From the NCBI GenBank assembly GCA_003164825.1, contig PLUH01000380.1, forward strand, positions 2,350-12,431: a stretch of DNA of 10,082 bases, written 5' to 3'. The DNA comes from Hyphomicrobiales bacterium. Lineage in GTDB: Bacteria; Pseudomonadota; Alphaproteobacteria; Rhizobiales; Beijerinckiaceae. Below the pieces are notes generated by a model, which did not search any database, was not told the DNA's origin, and saw nothing but the letters and a program-made list of their open reading frames with translations. This document shows, piece after piece, positions 1-6,634 of the stretch. The first letter of the stretch is position 1, and the number at the start of each line of letters is the position of its first letter. The translations under genes were made by a program, and so were the position numbers.

Positions 1-225
1 TGCACCGGGGAATCGTACAAGGAGGTCGTCAAGCTCACCTTCGCTCGCGGCGCCTCGATCGAAGACCCGAAGCAGCTCTTCAATTCGAGCCTCGAAGGGA
101 ACACCCGGCGTGCGATCGACCTGCGCCAGGGGGAGACCATCGACGAACCCGCCTTCAAGCAACTCATCCGCGCCGCCGCGGCGGCCAACTCCGCCGCGCG
201 CGCTCAACGGGCCAAGAAGAAGTAG
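1..225 (+). CDS. DUF1801 domain protein, C-terminal fragment
   Basis: The window opens inside this gene, in frame 1, and the frame reads to a TAG stop after 74 residues. The start CTGESYKEVVKLTFARGAS, the run LFNSSLEGNTRRAID and the segment FKQLIRAAAAANS match the C-terminal half of DUF1801 (YdhG-like) proteins as I remember them. The domain resembles frataxin/YdhG folds and its biochemical role is not established. The protein ends in a basic tail (RAQRAKKK), which is common in the family. The start codon and first half are outside the window. The next gene points the other way, so the two 3' ends face each other across about 80 bases. Family assignment is from pattern memory, not a search. 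Confidence 0.8.
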   Translation, partial: CTGESYKEVVKLTFARGASIEDPKQLFNSSLEGNTRRAIDLRQGETIDEPAFKQLIRAAAAANSAARAQRAKKK

Positions 226-241
226 GCCCGGCGTGGACTCG

Positions 242-274
242 CTCCCCGCCCCCCTTGTGTGGGGTAGGGGGGAG
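242..274. terminator. possible bidirectional hairpin between convergent genes
   Basis: CTCCCC (242-247) can pair with GGGGAG (269-274), and inside it CCCC (251-254) with GGGG (261-264) around the loop TTGTGT. It lies between the 3' ends of the DUF1801 gene and the small membrane protein gene, where a shared terminator would be expected. There is no T-run on either side, so it is not a textbook intrinsic terminator. C- and G-runs also pair easily by chance in GC-rich DNA. Confidence 0.3.
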
Positions 275-307
275 GAGGACCGCGGGTCAATCTGGATGCA
301 ACGCGCC

Positions 308-556
308 CTAGCGCAGAATATGACCGACGACGAGTAAGAGGATCAGCCAGATAAAAGCCGTGACCATGGGCTTGTAGGTCTCAGTGAGGCCCGGCTGCCG
401 TTCATGGGCGGAGTCGTTCTGGATTATGATGACGCGGGGCGCGAAAATCGAGCGGAGCGATCCCGCTATGCCTCGGACCACGAGCATTGCGACGCCAAGA
501 AAAAACAAGAAGACGCCCAGGCCGCCTAGCAATATTCGGATCAGTATATCCGTCAT
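308..556 (-). CDS. small two-helix membrane protein, unknown function
   Basis: An 82-residue protein that I do not recognise. Two hydrophobic segments are clear: residues about 4-29 (LIRILLGGLGVFLFFLGVAM and onward) and about 64-80 (VTAFIWLILLLVVGH). A polar linker of about 35 residues, with HERQPG and charged residues, separates them. It is probably an inner-membrane hairpin protein. The frame stays open upstream to 688. I chose the ATG at 556 because AGGGGAG lies 7 bases before it and because the extra N-terminal residues are Arg/Pro/Gly-rich, as expected of non-coding DNA in a GC-rich genome. The next minus-strand gene upstream ends at 754, leaving about 200 bases, so this gene may have its own promoter. 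The function is unknown. Confidence 0.7.
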   Translation of the reverse strand: MTDILIRILLGGLGVFLFFLGVAMLVVRGIAGSLRSIFAPRVIIIQNDSAHERQPGLTETYKPMVTAFIWLILLLVVGHILR

Positions 557-715
557 GTCCGTCTCCCCTGCGAGGTCGACCGCATAGTCCGCGCCCGCGC
601 GCGAAGCGGCGATAATCCCGTTTCTAGCATGTTTTCTCTCGCCTCGAGGACGCGGGCGCGCTGGCTCGGTCGAAAAGCAGACCAGCAAACGTCTCTAACC
701 CGTCATGGCGAAAGC

Positions 716-739
716 AAAAAAACAGTCAGTCAAGCCTGA
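716..739 (-). terminator. weak hairpin plus T-run after the four-helix membrane gene
   Basis: On the minus strand, TCAG (739-736) can pair with CTGA (729-726) around a six-base loop, and seven T residues follow shortly after (A-run at 716-722 on the plus strand). It lies just downstream of the stop of the 754-1323 gene, where a terminator would sit. The stem is only four pairs, so this is a tentative call resting mainly on the T-run and its position. Confidence 0.22.
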
Positions 740-753
740 GCCAGCTAAGAGTC

Positions 754-1323
754 TCAATCCTCGACCAGCCTGAACGTCTGCGTCCGCCCGGTGAAGAACA
801 GATCCCAAAGCGCTTGTCCTCCGATCGCGCGCGCGACCTCCCGGATGCCAAAAAAGGGAATCAGAACGACAAAAAAGATCGCGCCCAACGTCAGGAATCC
901 GGCGAGGGTCCCGCCGCCGAAGACTGCGACGCTGGTCGCGAGCGGCCGGCCGTCGAACCAGGCTTTGATCGCTTCCTCGAGGATGTGGAAAGCCATCAGC
1001 ACGATTGTGAACATGAGGGCGTTCCCAAGAACGATGTAGATGCGGGGGTATTTCCGCAGTCCCGCCTCGAGGTGGAGCGCCTGGGCGATCAGGATCACCT
1101 TGCCGAACACGAGGGCGTTGACGATGGCCAAAGTCTGCTGCCAGACGCTGATTCCGTTCTCTTCCAGGATCATTCGCCGATAGAAGCTGAATAGGGCGAA
1201 GAACACCCAAAGATAGAGCGTGATGATCGCATATTGTCGCAGCTCGTCGAGCGCACGAGCCTTGAGGCTCGGCTTTTCCGAGGCGCCGGCGGTGGCGGGC
1301 GCTGCTCCCGTCATGTTCTGCAT
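754..1323 (-). CDS. four-helix integral membrane protein, unknown function
   Basis: A 189-residue protein. The N-terminus (residues 1-30) is cytoplasmic-looking, Ala/Lys/Arg-rich and ends in KARALDELRQY. Four hydrophobic segments follow at about 31-50 (AIITLYLWVFFALFSFY), 64-83, 95-115 (YIVLGNALMFTIVLMAFHIL) and 134-160 (VFGGGTLAGFLTLGAIFFVV). The C-terminal tail contains REVARAIGG and ends in FRLVED. The start at 1323 is supported by AAGGGAAG six bases upstream; a second ATG at 1314 (MTGAAPA) is possible. The open frame runs back to 1743, but that extension lacks membrane or domain features. The pattern looks like a conserved hypothetical of alphaproteobacteria, but I cannot name a family. 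It diverges from the exported protein at 1605, so the two may share a regulatory region. Confidence 0.8.
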   Translation of the reverse strand: MQNMTGAAPATAGASEKPSLKARALDELRQYAIITLYLWVFFALFSFYRRMILEENGISVWQQTLAIVNALVFGKVILIAQALHLEAGLRKYPRIYIVLGNALMFTIVLMAFHILEEAIKAWFDGRPLATSVAVFGGGTLAGFLTLGAIFFVVLIPFFGIREVARAIGGQALWDLFFTGRTQTFRLVED

Positions 1324-1469
1324 GGCAAACTTCCCTTGGCTGCCCTCGAACGGACTCGGTCGACCACGACTGCCGCTTCGCAACGGCGCCTGGACGGCGA
1401 TAGGTTCGTCTTTACCACTTTTCTCCGCTCTCGGGGGAATGCGGACGAGGAAAGCCCCGACGCTAGGGC

Positions 1470-1485
1470 CGTGATGCAGATCACA
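1470..1485. promoter_or_regulatory. CRP-like palindrome
   Basis: The bases cGTGATGCAGATCACa contain the perfect inverted repeat GTGAT-N4-ATCAC. This matches the CRP consensus TGTGA-N6-TCACA at nine of ten positions (the first T is C). It lies in the 281-base divergent gap between the 754-1323 and 1605-2147 genes, about 120 bases before the exported protein's start. Alphaproteobacterial CRP/FNR relatives do not all use the E. coli consensus, so the regulator is uncertain. A 14-base palindrome of this kind can also arise by chance. Confidence 0.35.
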
Positions 1486-1511
1486 ACCGCTGCCGCGATG
1501 ATCTCTCAGGG

Positions 1512-1541
1512 TTGGATGGTTGAGAGCCAGGCGGATAGATT
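1512..1541 (+). promoter_or_regulatory. weak sigma70-like promoter candidate
   Basis: TTGGAT (1512-1517) and TAGATT (1536-1541) are spaced by 18 bases upstream of the exported protein gene. Each hexamer has only three or four consensus bases. It is listed mainly because a start site near 1548 would put the CRP-like palindrome centred at about -70, close to a known activating position for CRP (-71.5). Low certainty. Confidence 0.15.
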
Positions 1542-1561
1542 GCGTCCGGGCGTCGAACGAA

Positions 1562-1581
1562 ACTTCTCCCCGAGGAGAAGT
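1562..1581 (+). other. eight-pair hairpin in the leader of the exported protein gene
   Basis: ACTTCTCC (1562-1569) and GGAGAAGT (1574-1581) form a perfect eight-pair stem around the four-base loop CCGA. The hairpin ends 11 bases before the GGGAGG ribosome binding site (1593-1598). It would fold in the mRNA leader if transcription starts upstream of 1560. Its 3' arm contains a GGAG that mimics a ribosome binding site. A role in translation or mRNA stability is inference only. Confidence 0.35.
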
Positions 1582-1604
1582 CTTCGAATATCGGGAGGTT
1601 GGAA

Positions 1605-2147
1605 ATGACGATACGTTACGCTGTGACACTCTTCGCCCTCGCGTTTTGCTCGGTTTTCTTGGCCCGCCCGGATCTGGCCCGGGCCAATGACGACATGCCT
1701 CTTGACCAGGTCGGCGGGGTCTGCGTCCCGGACAGCGCGACAATCCGCGCCGGCGGCTACGAAACCCGCGGGTTTGGCGTCGGCTTTAGCGGGGCTAGCA
1801 CCGGATCAATCCGGTTTCTGTGTCCGATCACTGTGACCGCAAACATGCTCGGCACGAAAATAGGCCTTATCTTCATGAGCGTCATCGACGGGGACGGCAT
1901 GAATACCGGCGCGCGAGTTCGCGCTTTTCTTCGTCACGCCGGGATCGGAACGAACGTCGCGATCACCGACGCGACTTGCGATTCGAACACCTCGAACACA
2001 ACCGGGCCGCAAAACATGGCCTGCTTCTTTCACCCAGAGACGATCCAGATCAACGTGTTCTACTGGTGGGACGTTTTGATCGAGCGCACCGATCCAAAGG
2101 TGAATGTCGAATTCCTCGGTGTTGGACTGCGCGGCGCCGCCAGTTGA
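1605..2147 (+). CDS. exported protein with Sec signal peptide, unknown function
   Basis: A 180-residue protein. Residues 1-27 form a Sec signal peptide: basic start MTIR, hydrophobic core LFALAFCSVFLA, and a probable cleavage site ARA|N after residue 27. C15 is not in a proper lipobox (F precedes it), so this is probably not a lipoprotein. The mature part has four cysteines (40, 73, 125, 140), enough for two disulfides. It is rich in Gly, Thr and alternating hydrophobics, suggesting a beta-sandwich-like fold. The C-terminal motif FYWWDVLIER followed by VNVEFLGVGLR recalls exported hypotheticals of Rhizobiales, from memory. The ATG at 1605 follows GGGAGG by six bases; the TTG at 1599 overlaps that spacer and is less likely. 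It stands alone, divergent from a membrane protein gene. Confidence 0.8.
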   Translation: MTIRYAVTLFALAFCSVFLARPDLARANDDMPLDQVGGVCVPDSATIRAGGYETRGFGVGFSGASTGSIRFLCPITVTANMLGTKIGLIFMSVIDGDGMNTGARVRAFLRHAGIGTNVAITDATCDSNTSNTTGPQNMACFFHPETIQINVFYWWDVLIERTDPKVNVEFLGVGLRGAAS

Positions 2148-2596
2148 GACGCCTCCCGGCCGCCCCCGCCATTCTAAATGCAGTCGCGCCGGCAAAGACA
2201 GCGGAGGACGCTTAGAGAAACCGCTGTAAGCAGCGCGAGTCCGCCGCGACGAATTTTCGCGCATTTCCTTTCGGAAAACCGAAAATCAGGCTATGCTCGA
2301 AATCGTCATGAGCTATGCCAGGAAAATCCCCCGCGCGAGAGCGGATTGCACCGGAATCGTACGTTTTTTATTGGGGCAAGCAGCCGCGCAAAAGCTTTTT
2401 TGCCCGGGGGGGTCGCGATAGCCCTTTGGAACAGCTCATTTCGGACAAGGAAATCAAAGGAAATCCAAGCTTTTTCCTTGGAAAAATTTGGTTGGAGCTT
2501 GTGCTGGCTTGGCTCGATTTTGAAAAATTTTGCCCCAGCTTGGAAGCCATTCAAGCGTCAACGTCCGCAGCGATAACAGTCGCTGTCGGTAGATTA
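2148..2596. other. long AT-rich gap between two 3' ends; possible dispersed repeat or small RNA
   Basis: 449 bases lie between the stops of two convergent genes. No promoter is needed here, yet the gap is the longest in the window. The core from about 2250 to 2570 is much poorer in G+C than its surroundings: 41 of 100 in 2451-2550 against 74 of 100 in 2641-2740, counted by hand. It holds four small structures: CGCTG/CAGCG (2222-2235), TTTCGG/CCGAAA around AAAA (2269-2284), TCCAAG/CTTGGA (2464-2482) and a tandem pair of AAGGAAATC (2447-2455, 2457-2465). Open frames exist on both strands, but none has a ribosome binding site or recognisable domain that I would trust. It could be a dispersed repeat, the trace of a small mobile element or a small RNA locus. 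Confidence 0.5.
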
Positions 2597-3664
2597 TCAT
2601 CGGCCTTGCTCCATCTCCGTCGCGCGAAGGTGGACGATGGCGAGGCCGAAGAGGGCGAGCGCGAGCGCCTGGTGCGCCAGCGCCAGCTCGATCGGCGCAA
2701 GCGAGAGGAGCGTCGCGACGCCGAGCCCGACCTGAAGGAGGGCTGCTGCGGCCAGGACGACAGCGCGGCTGGCGACCGGCGCGCCGGGCGCGGCGCGGGA
2801 CGCGGCGACGGCCTGCAGGACCGCGAAGGCGACGATCGCATAGGCGAGCAGGCGATGGTCGAACTGCGACGTCGCCGGGTCGTTGAGGATCGCTTGCAGC
2901 CAGCCCGGCTTGAACGCTTCGCCGGGAATGAAGCTCGATCCCATGAGCGGCCAGGTGTTGTAGATGAGGCCGGCGCGCAGGCCGGCGACCAGGGCGCCGA
3001 GGCCGAGCTGGCAGAACACCGCCGCGGCGAACAGGCGGGCGGAAATCACCAAGCCCCGGCCCGCGGCGGCGCCCGGGCGCGGCCGTTCGCCAAGTCCGGC
3101 CGCGGCGTAGATCAGCGCGCCGAACGTCGCCGCGGCGATCATCAGGTGCAGCGCCAGCCGCTGCTGCGCCACCTCGGTGCGCTCGCTCAGGCCCGAGGAC
3201 ACCATCCACCAGCCGACGATCGGCTCGAGCGCCAGCAACCCCGTCGCGACCGCGACCTGCCGGCCGAGCGCGCCCTTGAGCTGGCCCTGCCGCCAGAACC
3301 AGAGGCCAGGAATGATGAAGGCCGCGCCGACCACGCGCGCGAGCAGGCGATGGCCCCATTCCCACCAGAAGATGGTCTTGAAGCCATCGAGAGTCATGTC
3401 CGGATTGAGCGTGGCGAATTGCGGGATTTGCTTATAGCGGTCGAACTCGGCCTGCCACTCCGCGCCGCTCATGGGAGGGATCACACCGGTGACCGGCTTC
3501 CATTGGGTGATCGAGAGGCCGGACTCGGTGAGCCGCGTCGCGCCGCCGACCAGAACCATGAGGAAAACGAGACCGGCCACCGCAATCAGCCAGAAGCGAA
3601 CGGCGGCCCGAAGCTCGAAGCTTGTGGTTCGGGCGGCGGCGGGCGCGCTGCGGGTCAGGGCCAT
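2597..3664 (-). CDS. ctaA: heme A synthase (COX15/CtaA type)
   Basis: Heme A synthase oxidises the C8 methyl group of heme O to a formyl group, making heme A for aa3-type cytochrome oxidases in the inner membrane. The 355-residue length fits alphaproteobacterial enzymes. Residues 39-64 hold the family signature (GGATRLTESGLSITQWKP, then VIPP). Four expected heme-ligand or substrate histidines are present: H105 (EWGHR), H173 (LALHL), H270 (FDHRLLAY) and H331 (LAHQAL). About eight membrane segments can be traced in two similar halves. The segment LEPIVGWWMV (146-155) differs from the more usual LQG-x2-GWWMV. The frame is open back to 4201, but that part overlaps the neighbouring gene in another frame. 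The start at 3664 (MALTRS) fits homologue length, although its ribosome binding site is weak. No oxidase subunit genes are in the window. Confidence 0.93.
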   Translation of the reverse strand: MALTRSAPAAARTTSFELRAAVRFWLIAVAGLVFLMVLVGGATRLTESGLSITQWKPVTGVIPPMSGAEWQAEFDRYKQIPQFATLNPDMTLDGFKTIFWWEWGHRLLARVVGAAFIIPGLWFWRQGQLKGALGRQVAVATGLLALEPIVGWWMVSSGLSERTEVAQQRLALHLMIAAATFGALIYAAAGLGERPRPGAAAGRGLVISARLFAAAVFCQLGLGALVAGLRAGLIYNTWPLMGSSFIPGEAFKPGWLQAILNDPATSQFDHRLLAYAIVAFAVLQAVAASRAAPGAPVASRAVVLAAAALLQVGLGVATLLSLAPIELALAHQALALALFGLAIVHLRATEMEQGR

Positions 3665-3774
3665 CGGAACGGGACGTCGGCTCTCTTGGAACTCGAGCCC
3701 AGGCTTTTGACGCAAACGCGTCGACGGCGCAACGCTGCTGAGACGCGCCGTGACTGCGGCCGGTCGAAAATCCG

Positions 3775-4587
3775 CTAGATAATCACGCGGCGGTAGAGAT
3801 GCCAGGTCGCGTGGCCAAGGACCGGGAAGATCACCAGGAGCGCAACGAAAAGGGTGGCGAACGAAATCGCGAGCGCGGCGCCGATCACGATCGCCCATCG
3901 CAGCATCGGGCGCGGATTGGCCAGGACGGCGCGCAGGCTGGTGGTCATCGCGGTGACGAAATCGACCTCGCGATCGACGACGAGAGGCGGCGCGATGGCG
4001 GTGATGGAAAAGACGAACAGCGCAATGATCGCGCCGAGTCCGTTTCCGACCAGCAGGAACGCCATCCCGTAGGCGGAGGTGAAAATGCTGGCGAACATCT
4101 GCGGGAAGGATGGAATGTCGACGCCATAGAACGCGAGGAAGACAAAGACGGCGAGATCGAGCCAGATGATCAGGGTGAAGAGACTGACGAGCGCCAGCCA
4201 CCCAAGCTCCTTCCCCGTTCGGCTCCAGACCGAGCCGAGAATCGCCGACCAGAACAGGGGCTCAGCGCCTTCGAGACGGCGCGAAATCTCATATGTCCCC
4301 GCCGCGCCGAACGGCGCGAACAGCGCAAAACCCATGATGAACGGATAGGCGAGATAAGGATAATCCGCCGCGAAAGCCGCCCAGACGATGATGAGGCCGC
4401 CGATCGCGTAGAAGGCGCCGAAGAACATGCCGTATCGCGGCGCGCGTCCGAAGTCCTGCATCCCCCTGGTGATGCAGTCGATGACATCCGCGACTTCGAT
4501 CTTGCGGATTTCGAATTGCGGCGCCCTGCCGGCGTCGACGGCCTGCTGATTCGCGGGGCGCGGCCCTGCGCCAACCACAACGGCCAT
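3775..4587 (-). CDS. DUF2189 integral membrane protein
   Basis: A 270-residue protein. After a polar N-terminus (1-50, containing FEIRKIEVADVIDCITRGM) come about six hydrophobic segments: roughly 52-72, 78-97, 128-154, 170-200, 230-256 and the run before the end. The order VADVIDCITRGMQDF, PFGAAGTYEISRRLE, VGNGLGAIIALFVFSITAIA and the terminal GHATWHLYRR is characteristic of DUF2189 proteins as I remember them. The biochemical role is unknown; the family has at times been annotated as related to cytochrome oxidase subunits. The ATG at 4587 has AGGGGAG about seven bases upstream; the open frame extends to 4746 without family features. It is 110 bases upstream of heme A synthase on the same strand, so cotranscription is possible but unproven. 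Confidence 0.88.
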   Translation of the reverse strand: MAVVVGAGPRPANQQAVDAGRAPQFEIRKIEVADVIDCITRGMQDFGRAPRYGMFFGAFYAIGGLIIVWAAFAADYPYLAYPFIMGFALFAPFGAAGTYEISRRLEGAEPLFWSAILGSVWSRTGKELGWLALVSLFTLIIWLDLAVFVFLAFYGVDIPSFPQMFASIFTSAYGMAFLLVGNGLGAIIALFVFSITAIAPPLVVDREVDFVTAMTTSLRAVLANPRPMLRWAIVIGAALAISFATLFVALLVIFPVLGHATWHLYRRVII

Positions 4588-4809
4588 CACATCGCTCCCC
4601 TGGTCGCGGCCTCTTGCCGGGCGGCTACGGAGTGGACCACGTTCCGAGCCGGGGATCAACAAAATCGATCGCGGCATCGGCGCCTTTGACGCAGATCTTA
4701 GAGCCGCCTTGCGGTTGGCGCATCGCCGATCTGCGGCGAAAACCATTGCCGATCGGCCCGCGCTGTGTCATGAGCGCGCTTCCCCGACAACCAGTAGTCT
4801 AGGAATGCA

Positions 4810-5226
4810 ATGTCTTTCTTGAACGGCAATAAATTCGCTGACCGCCAGGCCGCTGCCGCCAACGCGCGCAAGGCGATGGCGGAAAAATTCCTCGCCAACT
4901 CGAAATATGATCCGGCTGACCCGGCGGTCATCGAGCGCGAGGCCAAGCGCAAGGCGATTCTCGAAGCCCGGGTCGTCCGCGACGCCGAGCGCGCCAAGCG
5001 CAAGGCGGAAGAAGCGGCGACTGAAGCCGAGCGGCGCGCGGCCGAGGAGGCCGCCCGGCAGGAGCAATTGAGGCTTGAAGCCGTTGCACGCGAGGCTGAG
5101 GCCCAGCGCCAGCGCGAATTGGACGAGCAGGTCGAGTACGAGCGCAAGCTCGAGCGAGACGCCCGCTACGCCGCGCGCAAGGAGCGAAAGAAGAAGAGGA
5201 AATCGGCCTCTGAGCGATACGGCTAA
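4810..5226 (+). CDS. DUF6481 family coiled-coil protein
   Basis: A 138-residue, highly charged protein with no membrane segment or signal peptide. The N-terminal part (FADRQAAAANARKAMAEKF, residues 9-27) is typical of DUF6481, from memory. Residues about 42-118 are an almost uninterrupted Ala/Glu/Arg/Lys helix with heptad-like hydrophobic spacing, predicting a long coiled coil. The tail is strongly basic (ARKERKKKRKSASERYG), which could bind nucleic acid or the ribosome; that is inference. The start at 4810 has AGGA five bases upstream. It diverges from the DUF2189 gene across 222 bases and is separated from hom by 87 bases containing a strong hairpin. No function is established for the family. 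Confidence 0.8.
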   Translation: MSFLNGNKFADRQAAAANARKAMAEKFLANSKYDPADPAVIEREAKRKAILEARVVRDAERAKRKAEEAATEAERRAAEEAARQEQLRLEAVAREAEAQRQRELDEQVEYERKLERDARYAARKERKKKRKSASERYG

Positions 5227-5253
5227 GCCGTCCGCGCTTCGTTGATCCCCGGC

Positions 5254-5280
5254 CGCGATTCGGGCACAAGCCCGGTCGCG
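5254..5280 (+). terminator. strong hairpin between the DUF6481 gene and hom
   Basis: CGCGA (5254-5258) pairs with TCGCG (5276-5280), and TCGGGC (5260-5265) with GCCCGG (5270-5275, one G-T pair). Together they make an 11-pair stem with one bulged T (5259) and the loop ACAA. It starts 28 bases after the DUF6481 stop and ends 33 bases before the hom ATG. No T-run follows. It may end DUF6481 transcription with help from other factors, or be a structure in the hom leader. The sequence alone cannot decide. Confidence 0.45.
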
Positions 5281-5313
5281 ATCAGGATCGAAGGAAGGCG
5301 GAGCGAGGACAAA

Positions 5314-6621
5314 ATGACGAAGCCGCTTCGCTTGGGCGTCGCCGGTCTCGGCCTGGTCGGGACCAGCCTTGTTCGACTTCTTGAGAGGCAACGGGCCGGG
5401 TTCGTCGCACGAGCGGGACGCGAATTCGCGGTCCTCGCCTATAGCGCGCGCCGCAAGGGCGACCGCGGCGTCGATCTTGGCGACGCCGTCTACTTCGCCA
5501 GCGCAGCGGACCTTGCCGCCTCCGCCGAAATCGACGTATTCGTCGAATTGATCGGCGGAGCCGACGGAGTCGCGTTTGAGGCGGCCAAAGCTGCGCTCGC
5601 CCGCGGGATACCGGTCGTTTCGGCCAATAAGGCGATGCTCGCGGCGCATGGGTTCGAGCTCGCGGCCCTTGCCGAGCGATCAGGGGCGCAGTTGCATTTC
5701 GAGGCGGCGGTCGGCGGCGGCATTCCCGTCATCAAGACCCTGCGCGAGAGCCTGGCTGGAAACGCAATTCAGCGGGTTTCCGGCATTCTCAATGGCACTT
5801 GCAACTACATCCTCTCGCGCATGGAGAGCGAGAACCTGCCGTTCGAGGTCTGCCTCGCCGAGGCTCAAAGGCTCGGCTACGCCGAAGCGGATCCGACGTT
5901 TGACGTCGGCGGCTTCGACACCGCGCATAAGCTCGCCATTCTTGCCTCGATTGCCTTTGGGGCCAGGATCGACGCCGGGGCGGTTTCGGTCGAGGGCATC
6001 GAGACGATCACGCTCGCCGACTTGAGCGCCGCCGACGAACTCGGATTTCGCGTCAAGCTCCTGGGCGTCGCCGAGCGGACCCCGCACGGCGTTGAGCAGC
6101 GCGTGCATCCGACGATGGTGGCCAAGAGCGCTCCGCTCGCCCAGACCATGGGCGTGCTCAACGCGGTCTCGATCGACGGCGACGCGATCGGGGAGCTGAC
6201 GCTGGTCGGGCCGGGAGCGGGCGGCGATGCGACCGCGTCGGCTGTCGCGGCCGACATTGTCGACATCGCGCGCGGCATTCGGGTGCCGGCGTTCGGCCGG
6301 CCGGCCGCCTCGCTTGTTGAGGCGGACCGGGTGCCGATGCAGCGGCACGAGGGTGGTTATTACGTGCGCCTCGCGGTCGTTGACCGTCCGGGCGCCATGG
6401 GGGCCATCGCCGCGCGGATGGGCGAGCAGCTGATCTCGCTTGAGGCGATCATGCAAAAGCGCGCCACAAGGGAAGTGGCCGCGGCAGGCGTCGTCCCGGT
6501 CGTCCTCATGACCCACGGAACGACCGAATCGTCAATTCGCGACGCCCTCAAGCATACTGTCGAGGACGGCGTGGTGCGCGAGAAGCCGCAGGTCATTCGC
6601 ATCGAGCGCGAGGCGGTGTGA
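5314..6621 (+). CDS. hom: homoserine dehydrogenase with ACT domain
   Basis: This cytoplasmic enzyme reduces aspartate 4-semialdehyde to homoserine with NAD(P)H, the branch point to threonine, isoleucine and methionine. The 435-residue length is usual for the stand-alone bacterial enzyme. Residues 6-16 hold the nucleotide-binding loop (RLGVAGLGLVG). SANKAML (103-109) and GILNGTCNYILSRM (157-170) are family signatures. E191, D202 and K206 in EADPTFDVGGFDTAHK have the spacing of the catalytic residues E208, D219 and K223 of the yeast enzyme. Residues about 350-430 form an ACT domain (VRLAVVDRPGAMGAIAARMG), the usual site for threonine feedback. The ATG at 5314 has GCGAGG about six bases upstream; an in-frame start at 5242 would add residues crossing the hairpin. 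The transporter gene begins 13 bases after the stop. Confidence 0.96.
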   Translation: MTKPLRLGVAGLGLVGTSLVRLLERQRAGFVARAGREFAVLAYSARRKGDRGVDLGDAVYFASAADLAASAEIDVFVELIGGADGVAFEAAKAALARGIPVVSANKAMLAAHGFELAALAERSGAQLHFEAAVGGGIPVIKTLRESLAGNAIQRVSGILNGTCNYILSRMESENLPFEVCLAEAQRLGYAEADPTFDVGGFDTAHKLAILASIAFGARIDAGAVSVEGIETITLADLSAADELGFRVKLLGVAERTPHGVEQRVHPTMVAKSAPLAQTMGVLNAVSIDGDAIGELTLVGPGAGGDATASAVAADIVDIARGIRVPAFGRPAASLVEADRVPMQRHEGGYYVRLAVVDRPGAMGAIAARMGEQLISLEAIMQKRATREVAAAGVVPVVLMTHGTTESSIRDALKHTVEDGVVREKPQVIRIEREAV

Positions 6622-6634
6622 GTCCTGATCCTCG

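Noticed and set aside
1324..1743. 140-residue upstream extension of the four-helix membrane protein
   Set aside because: It overlaps the exported protein gene and the divergent control region, and the ATG at 1323 has a good ribosome binding site.
2306..2554. 82-residue minus-strand open frame in the AT-rich gap
   Set aside because: No ribosome binding site, no domain, and competing frames of similar quality on both strands; better treated as part of an intergenic element.
2315..3778. 487-residue plus-strand open frame opposite heme A synthase
   Set aside because: Its composition (Arg, Glu, Gly, Ala without hydrophobic segments) is that of the antisense of a GC-rich membrane protein gene. 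COX15 on the other strand has clear family motifs.
3665..4201. In-frame N-terminal extension of heme A synthase to 534 residues
   Set aside because: The extension overlaps the well-supported DUF2189 gene in another frame, is Arg/Pro-rich and has no domain. Normal COX15 length is reached from 3664.
3799..4689. 296-residue plus-strand open frame opposite the DUF2189 gene
   Set aside because: Extremely charged, no hydrophobic core, and the antisense of a gene with clear membrane segments and a family C-terminus.
4726..4756. CCGATC...GATCGG inverted repeat in the gap before the DUF6481 gene
   Set aside because: Six-base arms with a 19-base spacer; GATCG strings are frequent in this genome, so chance is a sufficient explanation.
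4768..5649. 293-residue minus-strand open frame across the DUF6481 gene and the hom start
   Set aside because: It is antisense to two recognisable genes and has no domain of its own.
5680..6516. 278-residue minus-strand open frame inside hom
   Set aside because: Antisense to the catalytic and ACT domains of homoserine dehydrogenase; long antisense frames are common at this G+C.
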